Shown here piece after piece: positions 17,024 through 29,700 of a stretch of 64,000 bases of DNA. Within the stretch, counting starts at the first letter, position 1, and each line of letters opens with the position of its first letter. The DNA comes from a virus. A program made the translations under genes and the position numbers. Below the pieces are notes generated by a model that made no database searches, had not been told where the DNA came from, and saw only the letters and a program-made list of their open reading frames with translations. The DNA lies in IMG/VR virus record IMGVR_UViG_3300028192_000001, positions 27,253-91,252 of that record; one strand, 5' to 3'.

Positions 17024-18457
17024 TTATACCTCCCTTACAAACCAAAAGTCCCCGTCATTTCCGTCACCTGAGGTTGGCAAAGTTGTATTAACAAATTTTG
17101 CTGACCCTCCCCATAGGTTACCAAATGTAACAACGGCACCAGTGGTTGGTACGTTTAAGTTAGAAGTGTCGCCTTCTGCAATTGCTCCAACGGCACCTAA
17201 TGTTGCTGTTGTAACTTTAACATTACCTGACGCATTTGTTTTTAATACTTTTTCTTTATTAGTATGACCATCTACTGTGGCATCTGCTAATGTTATAACT
17301 TGAGAATATGCTTGATTTTCTCCAGCAACCCAATTATTTGTTGAAACTTGATAAAATAATCTTGCGTCATCTGTATCACTAGTTTCAGCAATTAATCCTG
17401 CGTCTGCTTCTGCGTTACCTGTGTTTACTTTAATAAATGCATCATCATATGTACTAACGTTTGAACTTGCTGTATCATGTTCTCCCGATACTGTTAGATT
17501 TCCTGTAATTGTTACATCACCTGTAAGTGCTATATTACCTGTTGTTCCTGTAATTGCTATTGGAGTTTTTGTTACTCCGCCATCATTAATTGTTACTGAT
17601 AAATTTTTATCTTGTGATGGATTTCTTAGTATTACATGATTATTGCTATCAACTTCAATTTCAAAATCTGACGTTGATCCTGTTGTTCTTCCTATGCTTA
17701 ATTGATTTGATAACGATGCTACATCATTTTGTATTGTTAATGATCCTGCCATTGCGTCACTTGTATCTGCTCTTACAAAATTTCCACCTGCAATAACTGT
17801 TGCTGATGTATTTGTTGTGCTTGATACTTCAAGTGCCGCCGCCTGTGCTGACGATCCTTTAAAACTAGCACCTAATAAATTGTTTAATGTAATTCCTGGA
17901 AATATCTTTGGAAATCCTGTATTTGCGGCAAGCCACGTAGCATCAGGTGTAAATTCATTTTTTGATAAAATTGCAACTCTTGTATTTGCCGCATACATTG
18001 AAGAAACAACGTGTGTTCCTCCGTTATATGTTACTGTGTCAATTTTCCATCCTGATTGTGTTTGTCCATCTGCCCATACTGGCCCAACTAATTTCCATGA
18101 TGCTCCTGTATAAGCATAAACCTGATTGTCATCTGTATCTAACCAAAGATCTCCTGTTGCAGAAGATGTTGGTTCTGTTGCTGATGCTCTTGCTCCACCT
18201 GTTGGTACAAAAGCAGTACCATTATATACTTTTATTGATCCTGCTGATTCATCATACCAAAGTTCTCCTTTTACTGGAGCAACTGGTGCCGATGCTGATG
18301 CTGAATTTTCTAGTAATCTTACTAAATCTTCATTTAATGCTTCACCAAATCCTGAATAACTCTTACCAAACAATATTAACGATGTTGTATTATCGATTGT
18401 ACCGTCAGTAATTGTTGCTATTTGATCACCTTTTGTGTTATTGATATAGTATGGCAT
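17024..18457 (-). CDS. Tail-fibre-like structural protein, paralogue B (477 aa)
   Basis: The N-terminal module is the same as in paralogues A and C (LILFGKSYSGFGEALNEDLVRLLEN, then GELWYD and DLWLDTDDNQVYAYTGASWKLVGP). The Thr/Ser-rich middle contains TGDVTITGNLTVSG repeats. Unlike the other two, it lacks the ADLAE/ENPAYLMN C-terminal domain and ends instead with NLWGGSAKFVNTTLPTSGDGNDGDFWFVREV, a short aromatic cap. It sits just upstream of the Hint protein. It is probably a tail-associated fibre or adaptor using the common N-terminal module for attachment and a different tip. A TATAAATA element ends 11 nt before its ATG. Confidence 0.7.
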   Translation of the reverse strand: MPYYINNTKGDQIATITDGTIDNTTSLILFGKSYSGFGEALNEDLVRLLENSASASAPVAPVKGELWYDESAGSIKVYNGTAFVPTGGARASATEPTSSATGDLWLDTDDNQVYAYTGASWKLVGPVWADGQTQSGWKIDTVTYNGGTHVVSSMYAANTRVAILSKNEFTPDATWLAANTGFPKIFPGITLNNLLGASFKGSSAQAAALEVSSTTNTSATVIAGGNFVRADTSDAMAGSLTIQNDVASLSNQLSIGRTTGSTSDFEIEVDSNNHVILRNPSQDKNLSVTINDGGVTKTPIAITGTTGNIALTGDVTITGNLTVSGEHDTASSNVSTYDDAFIKVNTGNAEADAGLIAETSDTDDARLFYQVSTNNWVAGENQAYSQVITLADATVDGHTNKEKVLKTNASGNVKVTTATLGAVGAIAEGDTSNLNVPTTGAVVTFGNLWGGSAKFVNTTLPTSGDGNDGDFWFVREV

Positions 18458-18468
18458 AATATTACCCT

Positions 18469-18476
18469 TATTTATA
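18469..18476 (-). promoter_or_regulatory. Late promoter TATAAATA close to start codon
   Basis: A perfect TATAAATA on the minus strand predicts a start at about 18,463, giving a leader of about 6 nt to paralogue B (ATG at 18,457). It overlaps the stop codon of paralogue C, so chance cannot be excluded. Confidence 0.45.
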
Positions 18477-19983
18477 GTCTCCCTACACTAATTAAAATGA
18501 CACTTTCTTTCACGTCTTCTTTAGTTTCTATTGCTTTTCCTACAATAGATCCAAGTACTGGAGACATGGCTTTTTTTGCACATCCTGGTTTATCACCTGC
18601 TGTTGTAAGCAAATCTCCTTTTGAAACTGTTCCATAAACTCTGCATTTTACTTTTCCTACAAGAGCAACTATTTGCCCTTCTTGATCTGTATTCATTAGA
18701 TATGCTGGATTTTCACTAATAACTCCTGCAACTCTTGTGTCATTTGATATTGTTGATTGTGTAACTTCTTTACTACCTCCAAATATAACAACTGTACCTA
18801 CTTGATAATTTCCATCTGATTCATACACCTCAGCCAAATCAGCATATTGAGCCTGACTTGCTGTTGTAGTTAAAATATTTGTAGATGGATTATAAGAAAG
18901 TCCTGCATCAGTAAACAATGCTTCGTTACCATTTACTGTTACAAATGTTGGATATACTGTTGTATCTTCTGTATCTTTTGCTGTAACCGTTACTTTTGTT
19001 GCAATAGGGGCCGTGCCTGTAATATCACCTGTAACGTTTCCAGTGAATGCTCCTACAAATGATGTTGCTTTAATTGTGCCTGTTACATCAAGTTCAGCAG
19101 TTGGCGTTGAATTTTTAATTCCAATTCTACCTGTTGACCCATCAATCCTAAGCATTTCTGTTGCAGTTCCATCGACATTTGTTTTAAAAATTATATCTTT
19201 ATCTTGTGTAACATTTTCAAGTGTAACATTATTTGAATCTACTTCAATTTGAAAATCTTGTTGATCACCAATATGAATTCCATCATTAGTATCCAATGTT
19301 AACCTACCGGTCATTGTATCTGCCGCAGTGGCAGTTATAAATCCTGTTGCATCAATTCCACCAAGTGCATCTGCATTCGTGGCTGTGCCTTGAAACTTTA
19401 CTCCAGTTATTGCTGTTGTTAAGGTTATTCCTTTTTTAACAGTACCAAATCCTGTAATAGCAGTTTTAGGAGTAAATTCATTTTCTGAAATAACAGCAAT
19501 TAAATTTGTATTATTCCAAAGTTTTGTAATTACTTGCGTTGCATCTGTACTATCTGGAATAGAATCAAATGCAAATCCACTTGTACTTGATGACGATGGA
19601 CCAACTAAAACGTGAGATGCTCCATTATAAAAATACAATTGGTCAGTATCTGAATCGATCCATATATCACCTTGTGATGCCGACGATGGCTCAGAAGTTT
19701 GATAAACTGCTCCACCTAATGGTTGAAATAATACACCTGAATATACTTTTAATCTTTGTTTTGATTCATCATACCAAAGTTGTCCTGCAATTGGTTTATT
19801 CGGAGCAGTTGTATTTGCAAAATTTTCTAATAAATGTAAAAAGTCTTCAGCAACAATTTCACCATATCCTGAATATCCTTTACCTACAAAAGCAAGATCT
19901 GTTTCAGAATTTAAAATAGAATCTTGAACAATGTAAGAACTAACAGATGCTGATGAATTGGTTTTATTTACTGTATAAGCCAT
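18472..19983 (-). CDS. Tail-fibre-like structural protein, paralogue C (503 aa)
   Basis: This is the third paralogue. The N-terminal module has LAFVGKGYSGYGEIVAEDFLHLLENFAN, then GQLWYD and DIWIDSDTDQLYFYNGASHVLVGP. The middle has GSTGRIGIKNSTPTAELDVTGTIKA, a fibre repeat common in phage and bacterial adhesins. The C-terminal domain starts AQYADLAEVYESDG, then GTVVIFGGSKE and GVISENPAYLMN, matching paralogue A and resembling the DYAE/Peptidase_G2 chaperone domain. Paralogues A and C are therefore full-length fibres, and B is a shortened form. It probably contacts host receptors; this is inference from family and location. Confidence 0.7.
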   Translation of the reverse strand: MAYTVNKTNSSASVSSYIVQDSILNSETDLAFVGKGYSGYGEIVAEDFLHLLENFANTTAPNKPIAGQLWYDESKQRLKVYSGVLFQPLGGAVYQTSEPSSASQGDIWIDSDTDQLYFYNGASHVLVGPSSSSTSGFAFDSIPDSTDATQVITKLWNNTNLIAVISENEFTPKTAITGFGTVKKGITLTTAITGVKFQGTATNADALGGIDATGFITATAADTMTGRLTLDTNDGIHIGDQQDFQIEVDSNNVTLENVTQDKDIIFKTNVDGTATEMLRIDGSTGRIGIKNSTPTAELDVTGTIKATSFVGAFTGNVTGDITGTAPIATKVTVTAKDTEDTTVYPTFVTVNGNEALFTDAGLSYNPSTNILTTTASQAQYADLAEVYESDGNYQVGTVVIFGGSKEVTQSTISNDTRVAGVISENPAYLMNTDQEGQIVALVGKVKCRVYGTVSKGDLLTTAGDKPGCAKKAMSPVLGSIVGKAIETKEDVKESVILISVGRL

Positions 19984-19986
19984 TTA

Positions 19987-20715
19987 TTAATATCCTGTAT
20001 TACCACCCGATGTTGTTCCGCTTACAACATTACTTGTTGACAATGCTGTTGAACTTGTTTCTGTAAATGTTGTTAATGATTGTACTCTTAAAGTATAATC
20101 TATTTGAATTAATCTGTTTAATGATTTTTGTACTGGGTGGAATATAACGTGTGTTAGCAACTTATTTGTTGCTCCATCTTCTGTTCCTTCCCATGATCTA
20201 AGTCCTAATTCATCAAACACATAATCCCCATCAAAATTTGTTGTATTATCAAAAGCCGCCTGTCCTGTTGGCTCTCCATAATCTAAAGTGCAAGTACAAA
20301 CAATGTCAGTAAATTTATTACCTGCTGTATGTCGTACTTCCATTTTATTTCGTGTTGTGTCTTTGTTTGTAGCAGAATTATCATCTATTACTTTATAATA
20401 TGTTTGTGCGTATAACCCTGAATTTGTTCCTGTTGAATTTGGTGTTAAATATGTTATTACTCCAGTTGGATCAACTGTCGTGCCTCCATTTCCAAATGCC
20501 ATTTCATGTATAAATCCTGTTGTCTTATTCCCTAATGAATTTGCTAATGCTTGAGACATATTCTCATAGTGAATAGCATTTCTTTTATCCACCATTACTT
20601 CTCCGGTATCCGGATCAAATATTTTAATGTGTCCAGTCATCATTACACCCGATTCGTCATTTGGTACGTTTGATTTATTCTCTGGTTTTTCTTCTGTTTT
20701 GATTTCCTGTTTCAT
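19987..20715 (-). CDS. Virion structural protein (242 aa) with VSGTT...TGY tail
   Basis: This 242-residue protein opens with a charged, flexible N-terminus (KQEIKTEEKPENKS). A beta-rich body follows (MTGHIKIFDPDTGEVMVDKRNAIHYENMS; EMAFGNGGTTVDPTGVITYL). Similar proteins occur beside baseplate genes of marine T4-like phages, so it is probably a minor tail/baseplate component. The last residues, NVVSGTTSGGNTGY, resemble the end of gp6 (SVVSGTTTTGSGTVSGTGY) in this window. That suggests both tails dock on a common partner or are trimmed similarly. A late-like element overlaps the end of the giant gene just upstream. Confidence 0.6.
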   Translation of the reverse strand: MKQEIKTEEKPENKSNVPNDESGVMMTGHIKIFDPDTGEVMVDKRNAIHYENMSQALANSLGNKTTGFIHEMAFGNGGTTVDPTGVITYLTPNSTGTNSGLYAQTYYKVIDDNSATNKDTTRNKMEVRHTAGNKFTDIVCTCTLDYGEPTGQAAFDNTTNFDGDYVFDELGLRSWEGTEDGATNKLLTHVIFHPVQKSLNRLIQIDYTLRVQSLTTFTETSSTALSTSNVVSGTTSGGNTGY

Positions 20716-20721
20716 CTACTG

Positions 20722-20729
20722 TATTTATT
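20722..20729 (-). promoter_or_regulatory. Late-promoter-like element AATAAATA, near-leaderless
   Basis: AATAAATA on the minus strand (one mismatch) predicts a start at 20,716, one base before the ATG at 20,715. It coincides with the stop codon region of the giant gene. Confidence 0.4.
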
Positions 20730-23700
20730 CTGGTGAATTTGTAGGTTCGTCTGCTATGAATCTAGCCTGATTAGTAATAGACTGTTGGAGTCCGTTACCA
20801 TCAGAAGCAGTACTTAAACCTTGTGTATACCAAACTTGTCCTTTCTTTTGTAATATTTTAACTTGTACATTTGCCGCTGGTGGAGATGATAGTACAACAT
20901 TCGCAGTACTTCCATCAACGGAATAATTTACTGTGCTACCGTCCTCGCTTGTCAGCAACAATCGTTGGCCACCAATGAATATGTCTAACTGACTTGCAGA
21001 AGACGGAGCAATTGTAGTAGTAAATGATACTTTTGATCCATTACCTGTATGGGTATTTGAATATATTGTATCACTATAAGGCACGGTTTGCTTACCGCTG
21101 GCGTCTACTACTGTTGATCCACCAATATGAGCCTTAATTCCTGTTCCAAGTGTTCCTCTTCTAACTCTAGATAATATATTTCCACTTTTAATGAAATATT
21201 CAATTCTTTCTTTATCTATGAAAATTACACCTGGTAATTCTGTAGTTCCATCAACTTCACCTAATACTGAACCATCTTTTACTGTAATTGTTTTATCTGA
21301 TTCAAATAAATCGTTTGCTAAAGTTGTTGTTCCTGCTTTACTAATTCTTTTATAAAATGTTCTATTCAACATATCTTTAAAAATTCTAAATCCTGTTTGT
21401 CTTGTTTCAGATCTTACTGCAAAGTACATTATATCAATTCTATCTGCATTTGTAATTGTTCTTCCAACAATTTTTACTGTATTTCCTGAAACTGTATAAT
21501 CAAATCCTTGTTGCAATGGTATTGTATTAAACCAAACATAAACATAATTTGAATTTAAAGGAGTATTATATAATTTGTGTACACCTGTTGTTCTTCCTTC
21601 TAACACTTCACGTTTTAGATTCATTCCAAGTGCATTATTAAATGTTGTTGCTAATATAGTATCATTTGCATTAAGAGTTATACCATCTGTCGCTAATTGA
21701 GTAGTTTTTAAAACAATATCTGACCCAACATATGAATAATGATTATCTACATTTGTTGTAATTGCTATTACATCTGTATCTGCTGGTGGAATTAATAAGT
21801 TTACTTTTTGACCAGCAAGATCAATTGTATAATCAACATTTAATAATTTTATTGTACCATTAATATAAACTTCAACCTGACTAGCCAATGTTATTGTTTT
21901 TGCTGGGTCCACCGTTGAATCATCCGATAGTCCTGAAACAACTCCGTAACTATATGTTGATCCATCTCCTGAATAGTAAGTATTGTCTGGTCCTCTTAAA
22001 ACTTTTCCGTTATGTTCAAGAATTGTAAGACCAGCATAAGGTCCATATGTACCAACAGGATAAGTTAATGCATATCTTGTTGTTGATCCATCATACGTTA
22101 TAATACTTGATTGTATTTGAGCATATGCTCTACCCGAACCTAACGTTTGATTAAATCCTGCAATTTGTATTGCTTGTCCTGTTGTTGGTGCAGAATTAAA
22201 ATTAACAGTAATTGTATTTGCTATTGTTGTTGTTGTATAAGCAGTAGTTGGTTCACCGTCTATTGTTATATAAAGTTGTGAAATAGAACTATCTGCGTTA
22301 AAATTCTCTCTTGTTGCTGTTTTAAATGCTGTTGTTGATCCATCGCCTGTAAAACTATCAAGCACCATGTATTGTTGACCTGAAATTGCAAAACTTTTTA
22401 CAGTTAATTTTTGTCCTACGGATGGCGTTGATCCTAATGTAATTGTTTTATTGGCAATATTAACTGTATAATGTGTAGGTGATCTTTTTCTTACATTATC
22501 TAACACAACTGATACAGCCGCTTTAGTTCCTGGCGTTTGACCAATATCAAATGTTGCTGTATTGCCATCACATATATAATTTTTTTCTACTATAAATGGT
22601 ACTCCTGATTCCGGTGCTGAATATACTTGAATATCTAACGTATCAAATAATTGTCCCGGAACTGCTTCTTCGGGTGCATATGAGGTATCTGGTGAAACAA
22701 ATGCATCACCCTCTGTAATAACTTGTTCTGGGTCTACTCCTAATGCTGATCCAAACGTTCCTCCATATATTAAAGAATCTATTGTTCTATCATCTGTTGG
22801 CGTTTGCACTCCGTCATCATCGAATGGAATAAATTCTATCTTAACTCCATTTCCTGGTGCTGTTGATAATGTAAATGATGCTGTTGATTCATCTCCTCGA
22901 TGAACTTCGTTAACTTGTCTTACATCATCAAAATAAACTGTATAAACTTCTGTAGGCGATGGTGCCGTAGCAAATATAAATGTTCTTGTTGAGCCATCAC
23001 CATAAAAAGTTCTAACTCTTCCACTACCATAACTATCCCATGGTTGTTCAAACCATCCTGATTTATCCCAACCTTGTTCACTACCAAATGTAAGTCCTGT
23101 AACCATTACACCACCATAATCTACACCTGTCATTACCTGAGATAACTCTAAACCTGGCATACCCGAACTTGGTGTGTACATACCCTTTATTCTTTCTGCC
23201 GCTGTAATATAACTTTCATCACCACGTAATTTTACTAATCCTGCTAAAGAAAATTTTGTACTAGTAGTAATTCTTTGCGTTGTTCTATAAAGTTCATTAT
23301 TGTATCTTATAAGCACTCCATATTCATACGTTGTATTTGTTGCCCATGCACTAACTTCTCCTGTTGATTTAACTCTGTCAAATCTAATAGTTGTATCAAA
23401 ATCTCTAACTAAATCATTATTCAATACAACAGATGCTTTTGCAATATCTAACGGCGTTGTATCATCATTCGTTCCACCAGTTATAATAATCTCTGGAGTT
23501 GTTGTATATCCTGAACCTTTTGTAAGTAACTTAATTTTTGATATTTTACCTTCTGAGATAATTGCTTTTGCTGTTGCATGAGTTTTGACACCAGGGGAGA
23601 ATATTTTATATGTTCCAGGATTCACTGCTATTCCATGATTTGTATTACTTGTTGGCATATAAAATGTTCTTGTAGGATATTCATCAAATGAATGTGAATG

Positions 23701-26700
23701 AGATACTCCTGTTCCTCCATTTTGTTTATCGGCAACATTTGCACTAGTTTGAATTGTATACAATGGATAAAAATGTCCGTAAGATCCTGATGATGCTCCC
23801 GAAGTACTTGTACCTAATACTGTATATGGTCCTGTATCTTCAACAGTACCGCCAACAAAACTTATTGTTGGAACCTTTACATAACCAGTTCCTGCATTTG
23901 TAATATTAATTGATTTAACGTGTTTTGTATAATAATCTTTCCATAACTTATATGGATATGTTGTCATTAATTCTGTATCAGTTTCTGCTTCTGGTTCTGG
24001 TGGTCTTACTTTATTTTTTGATGCATCATAAAATGGTGGTAAATCAAAGTCTGTATGTATTCCACCATGTATTTCTTGATTTGTATATTTTAATTTATAT
24101 TCACGTATTTTTGTATGAAAGGGTTTTATTTCTTTAATATATTTCTCTACATAATCATCTTTTCCAACTGTATATGTTTTTCGTTGATTTAATGGTCTTA
24201 GAGAATTTGTAATATTTAAAAACGAGGATTTAAACAACCAATTAACATATGGTTGCTCTGATAATACATATCGTAAACCTATAAAGAAAATTGTATTATA
24301 TTCTTTTATTAAACTACCTGTAAAAATATCATCTCTTAATGCAGTTAATATACTTCTTGTTTCAATAATCGGTTCTCTATCAAAAAAGTTTTCATCGAAC
24401 GTATCATCACCTGCAAATCCTGTATCATCAATTGTATAATCATATATTTTAGAAGATATTTGAATTGTTCCGTTTTGTGTAGCAACATTTTCCCATCCTG
24501 TTGCTGAATATTTGTATATTTTCCAACCGCCTGAATCTGAATTTAATACTTTTACATAACTATTAATCGGTACGTTCAATATATCTAATTCATATTGATT
24601 TGTTACTTGCTTTTCAAATTTGGTATCAATTGTTACTCCACTAGCATACCAATCAATATATGACCAATAATTACTTGTTTTATATGTTTGTAGTTTTGTT
24701 CTACTCCATGATGTACTATCCCATTTATAAATTGACCAATTACCTCCTGCGGTTTCATCGGCTTTAACAAGATAATTTACAATACCACTTAAATCTTTTG
24801 TATTAACATAAGTTAAGTCTGCATAAGTCTCAACTGATCCATCCCATTCTAAACTTGTTATTCCCGGCTCTGGGTCTACAGAATTTAAATTTGCAAATTT
24901 AATTGTTCCAACTAATTGGTTTTCTTTTAATATAGTATTTGTATATTGAATAATTTCTTCTAATGCTTTAAATCTATCTACATACCAACTTTGTCTTGGT
25001 CTTAATTCTGTTCCGTATTTCCTGTTTATTGGTAATGTTTGGTCTGGAACTATTGAACCTAATAAGTCTGTTCCACATAAACTATCCCACCATTTAGTTT
25101 CTAATGCTGTTGTAGGTTGAATTGCTGGATCACCTTCTGCATATATTTTCCAAACTTTATGAGAATCTCCTGCATTTTCATTATCTCTATAATCAATATT
25201 TAATACAACATTATCATTTAATAAATTACTTTTAATATTCCACAAAATTAATTTATTTTTATCTGATACAGTAAAATATTTAAATCCAGATAATTTTGGA
25301 TTTGTTATAATGTTACTAATATATGCTGTTGAGTTTGTTCTAATCATTACAGATGTTCCTACCTGTGGTAACGGTGCTTCAGATTCTAATGGAACGAATG
25401 TTGAATTTCTCACCCAATAATAATAATAATTTATAAAGTCATCTTTTGCAGAATCGTATTTTTGTTTAATTGTAAATGTAGTATCATCCGGAGCGACAGG
25501 TGTTCCAGAAATTCTTTCTGGCAATCCTACTGACGTATCTGCTTGAGTTTCCCATTCAGATGGTAATAACGTTGTTTCAATCCATTCGTAAATATCTACA
25601 CTTGATCCTGGAAATATTTTACCCCAATTTTTAGTTTTATATTCTTGATCACCTTGTTCATACCATATCCATTTTACTTTAGATAAGTCCCACCATGTTT
25701 CACCAATATGTTCTTCACCCCAAGCAGTTTCGGCATTTGTATTTCCTGCTGTATTGTAATTGTATTCCGCTGGATCCCACGTTGTTTTATATTTTATTTC
25801 TCTATCTGCAACACCAAAAATTCTTCCTTTAATTGGATCAAAATAATTTAGGTATGTAATAATGCTATGTGATGATCTATCAAATATAAATGCTGACTCA
25901 ATTTTATTATTATCAATTAATGGTTCTTCTGTTCGTAAAAGATTCCATCCATATTTTCCATTTGTTTTTAAATCATAGTGAGAAATTGACCCATCATCCA
26001 TAAACGTTGTTGATCCATCTACTGTTAATGCGGCGTCATCACGTGGAGATCCTACAAATATACTATTATCTGTAAGAAATACTGACTTACCAAACTGATC
26101 ACCTGTACTAACTTTATCATTAATAAGTCTTTCATCTATTATAAATTTTGTATCATACTTGGTTCCAACATACACAACCCCTGCTTCTCTATTAATATCG
26201 ACAATATTTGTATCTTGCAAATCAAAAGTAGTTGCTCCAAAATCAAATCTCATAGTTCGTGGATTGTCTGCCCCTACGGCTCCAATTGCAATTCTATTTC
26301 CTGATTGATTAATATTAACTGTTGATCCAAATTTAACATTTGTATTTGTACCTGGAGCATTTAAAGTCTGTTGTAAAGTATATGTGTTCGTAGATCCATC
26401 TGCATTCCATTTATAATAATATACTGCACCTGAATCATCTTTAAGTACACTTGTACTTCCGTCTTGTACATCAACTCCTGGTGCACCAACTATAAGTGCT
26501 GTCCCATCTTTATCCATAGCCAATGAATCACCAAAAGCAATATTCTTTGAACTACCATCACTTGATACTCCTGTTAATACTTGTTGCTCTGACCAAGTAT
26601 ATTGCGTTGATCCATCATTTGTATGACTTGTTCTTTTAAAAATATGTACACTACCAGCATATCCTGGTGCTTGTGAACTTACTGCAAGTATGTCTGCAGT

Positions 26701-29700
26701 ATCATTTGTAACAACTTGATGACCAAATCTATAACCACTATTCACTTCTTCTGGTTGAATTGAAGCAACTTGCGTCCATGTATTATATGTTGACCCATCT
26801 ACTCCAACACTCCAATTATACTGAAAAACTATTCCTGTATCATTATCATATCCTGGTGCACTTATAAACATATATTTTTCTGTTGTTAAAAGTGTTGAAC
26901 TTATTCCGGGTTCAGCAATTGCATGATCCCAACCAAAGTTTAATCCAATTCTTGTTGTTGAATTATCGTATGGTGCATATATTGTTCCACCTAATTCATA
27001 TTGAAAATTTGTACTATCCCATTTATAAAATTTAACAAGTCCTTGATCCGCTTGTTCAGTACTTCCGTCAATGCTTGTATTATTATAAGGAGCACCAGCA
27101 ACTACAAAGTTTTCATCTGTACTCATTGACAATGAATATCCTAACCTTGAAGTAATATCATTGTTTGAAATCATTGTTTTACTTTCAAGTAAACTAAATG
27201 CTTCTCCTGACGTTGCTTCTTTTCTAAAGAAAAAACTAATACTTCCTTGGCTGTAATCTGGTGCTGAAGCAATAACTGTTCTGCCATCACTTCTTGCTAC
27301 TACTTTAAATCCAAAATTTTGATTATCACTACGATCTGGTGATAATATCCGATTAAAATTAAGAGACGATATTTTTTCATAAACTTTCCAGGTACCTCCG
27401 GGATTGTCTATAAAAACTTTATCACCACTAATATCATTTACTTCATCCTTTACAATATAATCTTCAACTGATAAAATATCATTTATATCATCAACTGAAC
27501 TATATCTCGCACTTACAAATTTACTAATATCTCCATATGAATCTTTTGTTGACTGATCTGTTATTCCAATTAGTTCTGATATATTTTCATTATAATCGAC
27601 AATAACTTTATCTGGTGCTGTTACTGATTTAATTTCAAAAACTTTATTAATTGCTGGATACTCTGATCCAGTAACCAACGTATAATCACCAACTTTAAAA
27701 TTATGAGCATAGTTAAAACCAATTTCTAATTGCGTATCTTCATTTATACTTTGTAATTGTATTAATCTTAATTCAGTTCTGGCAATTCGCAATACGTCCC
27801 AATCATTCATTTTATCATTTGCAATCCATATCAAATCTTGATTATCTAACTTTGATGCATCAAGATTTACTATATCAGAAATATTAAACGCAGTATGTTG
27901 TACGTCATCAAATCTTGGATACCCTGCAGTTTTAAAAAATTGTACAAAATCTCTATCACATCCTTCTTTAGTATAATCATATTGATCAAATGTAATTGAT
28001 GGTGTATATTCTAAAGGCTTGTCATAAAAATCTGCTGATGGTATTGATGCTGATTTATTAAATGATAAAGCATCATTTGTTGTATCTAATAATTCTACAC
28101 TTTGAGGATCTTGTAAAAATTTCCTATCATCCATTTTAATTTGTATAGATTTTTTACCATCAACATTTCCAAATGTTCCTGTTCTAATTAACCATTCAGG
28201 ATATACTGATAACTCAATATTTTCATCTAAGAATTTTGCACGTGTTAATTTATTAATTGCACTTTGCGTACCTTTTTCTCTAATAAAACCTTGATAAAAC
28301 TTATATTGTGAAATATCATTTACAAATAAATTTTCTAAATAGTCTCTACTTTGATAACCAGTTAAATGTTGTGCCAAAACTTGTTGACCTTCATCAAAAT
28401 TATTTGTTTCTAAATCATAAAAATCATTAAATTGTGCAATTTTATAATCAAAATTTGGATATAATTCTGAAGATGGTTTACTAGATTTCTTTATCCATTG
28501 TTTATAATCAAACTCTATACCCGAATTATGATTTACATTTGCTACATAAAATTTTGCATTATACTCTACTGTATCGCCAATATTATAATCTGTATTAGCA
28601 ATCCATAAAGATACTTTTGCCTCATCAAATAAAAATCCTGGTGCATGATATCCACCATTCCAATCAGCAGTTTTCCATCCAATTAAACGTAATCTTTGTT
28701 GTCTAAACCCTGTTACTTTATCATATACAATATCACTAAAAACAGTTTTATTATCAAGAAGTAATAAATGTTCTTTTTCAACTGAATATAATTGTATTCC
28801 ATAAATTCCTATATTATCATTTTTTGATACAATATTGAATATATTGCCTGAACGTTTTACAGAAATATCTTTTTCTGATATAGAACGACCTCCTGCATCT
28901 AATACTGTGTATTTGTTATAAACATCTTTTAATTTTCCTACTACTGATTTTTTAGTATTTAAATTAAATCCAGACGCTCCTGGACTTACTGTTATAGCGG
29001 AACCTGCCGCCCAACCTTGAGTTGTCCAGTACACAAATTCATTAATAGCATTCTCCCAATTTATTGTTTTCTGTAATTCACGTGAAAATACATCAAATTC
29101 AAAACCTTGATCTTCTAAATATTTTCCATATCCTTGTAGGAAATCAGATACATCTTGAATAGTTTCAAATACTGTTCCATACACAACTGGTTGTGCAACT
29201 TTCACATATTCTTTATAAACAACTACTCTCGAATCTCCAAATTTTATAACATGATTATTACTATTTTTAATTGGTAGATACATATAAAAAATAGGTGAAT
29301 TAATATCATATCCAACAACTCTATACCCTGGTTCAATTGACGATCCATCTAAAGAAATTGTAGAATTTCTTTCAATAAGCACACCACTATAATAAAATTT
29401 GTTTACAGGATTACTTGTTCTAAAATATACTTTATAATTTTCTGTAGGTAAAAATTGTGATCCTGACGTTGATCCTGGTGAAATTGAATCTGTTAATATT
29501 TTTAAATTTGCTTTATCAGTAAACCCACCTAGTTTATAAGCAAGTTGTACATCTAAATTTTTCATTTTATCGTAATAAAATTTTGCAGGATCTAAATTTT
29601 GTGAAATTAAATAATTTACAGCATATGGTTGATACCCTGCTGTTTGATATCTTGTTGTTACATTTGTTTCTGTATTAACTGAAGTTTCTAAATGATATTT

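Noticed and set aside
17962-18411. 149-codon plus-strand ORF opposite fibre paralogue B
   Set aside because: Leu/His-rich composition typical of antisense frames; paralogue B is well supported by its relatives.
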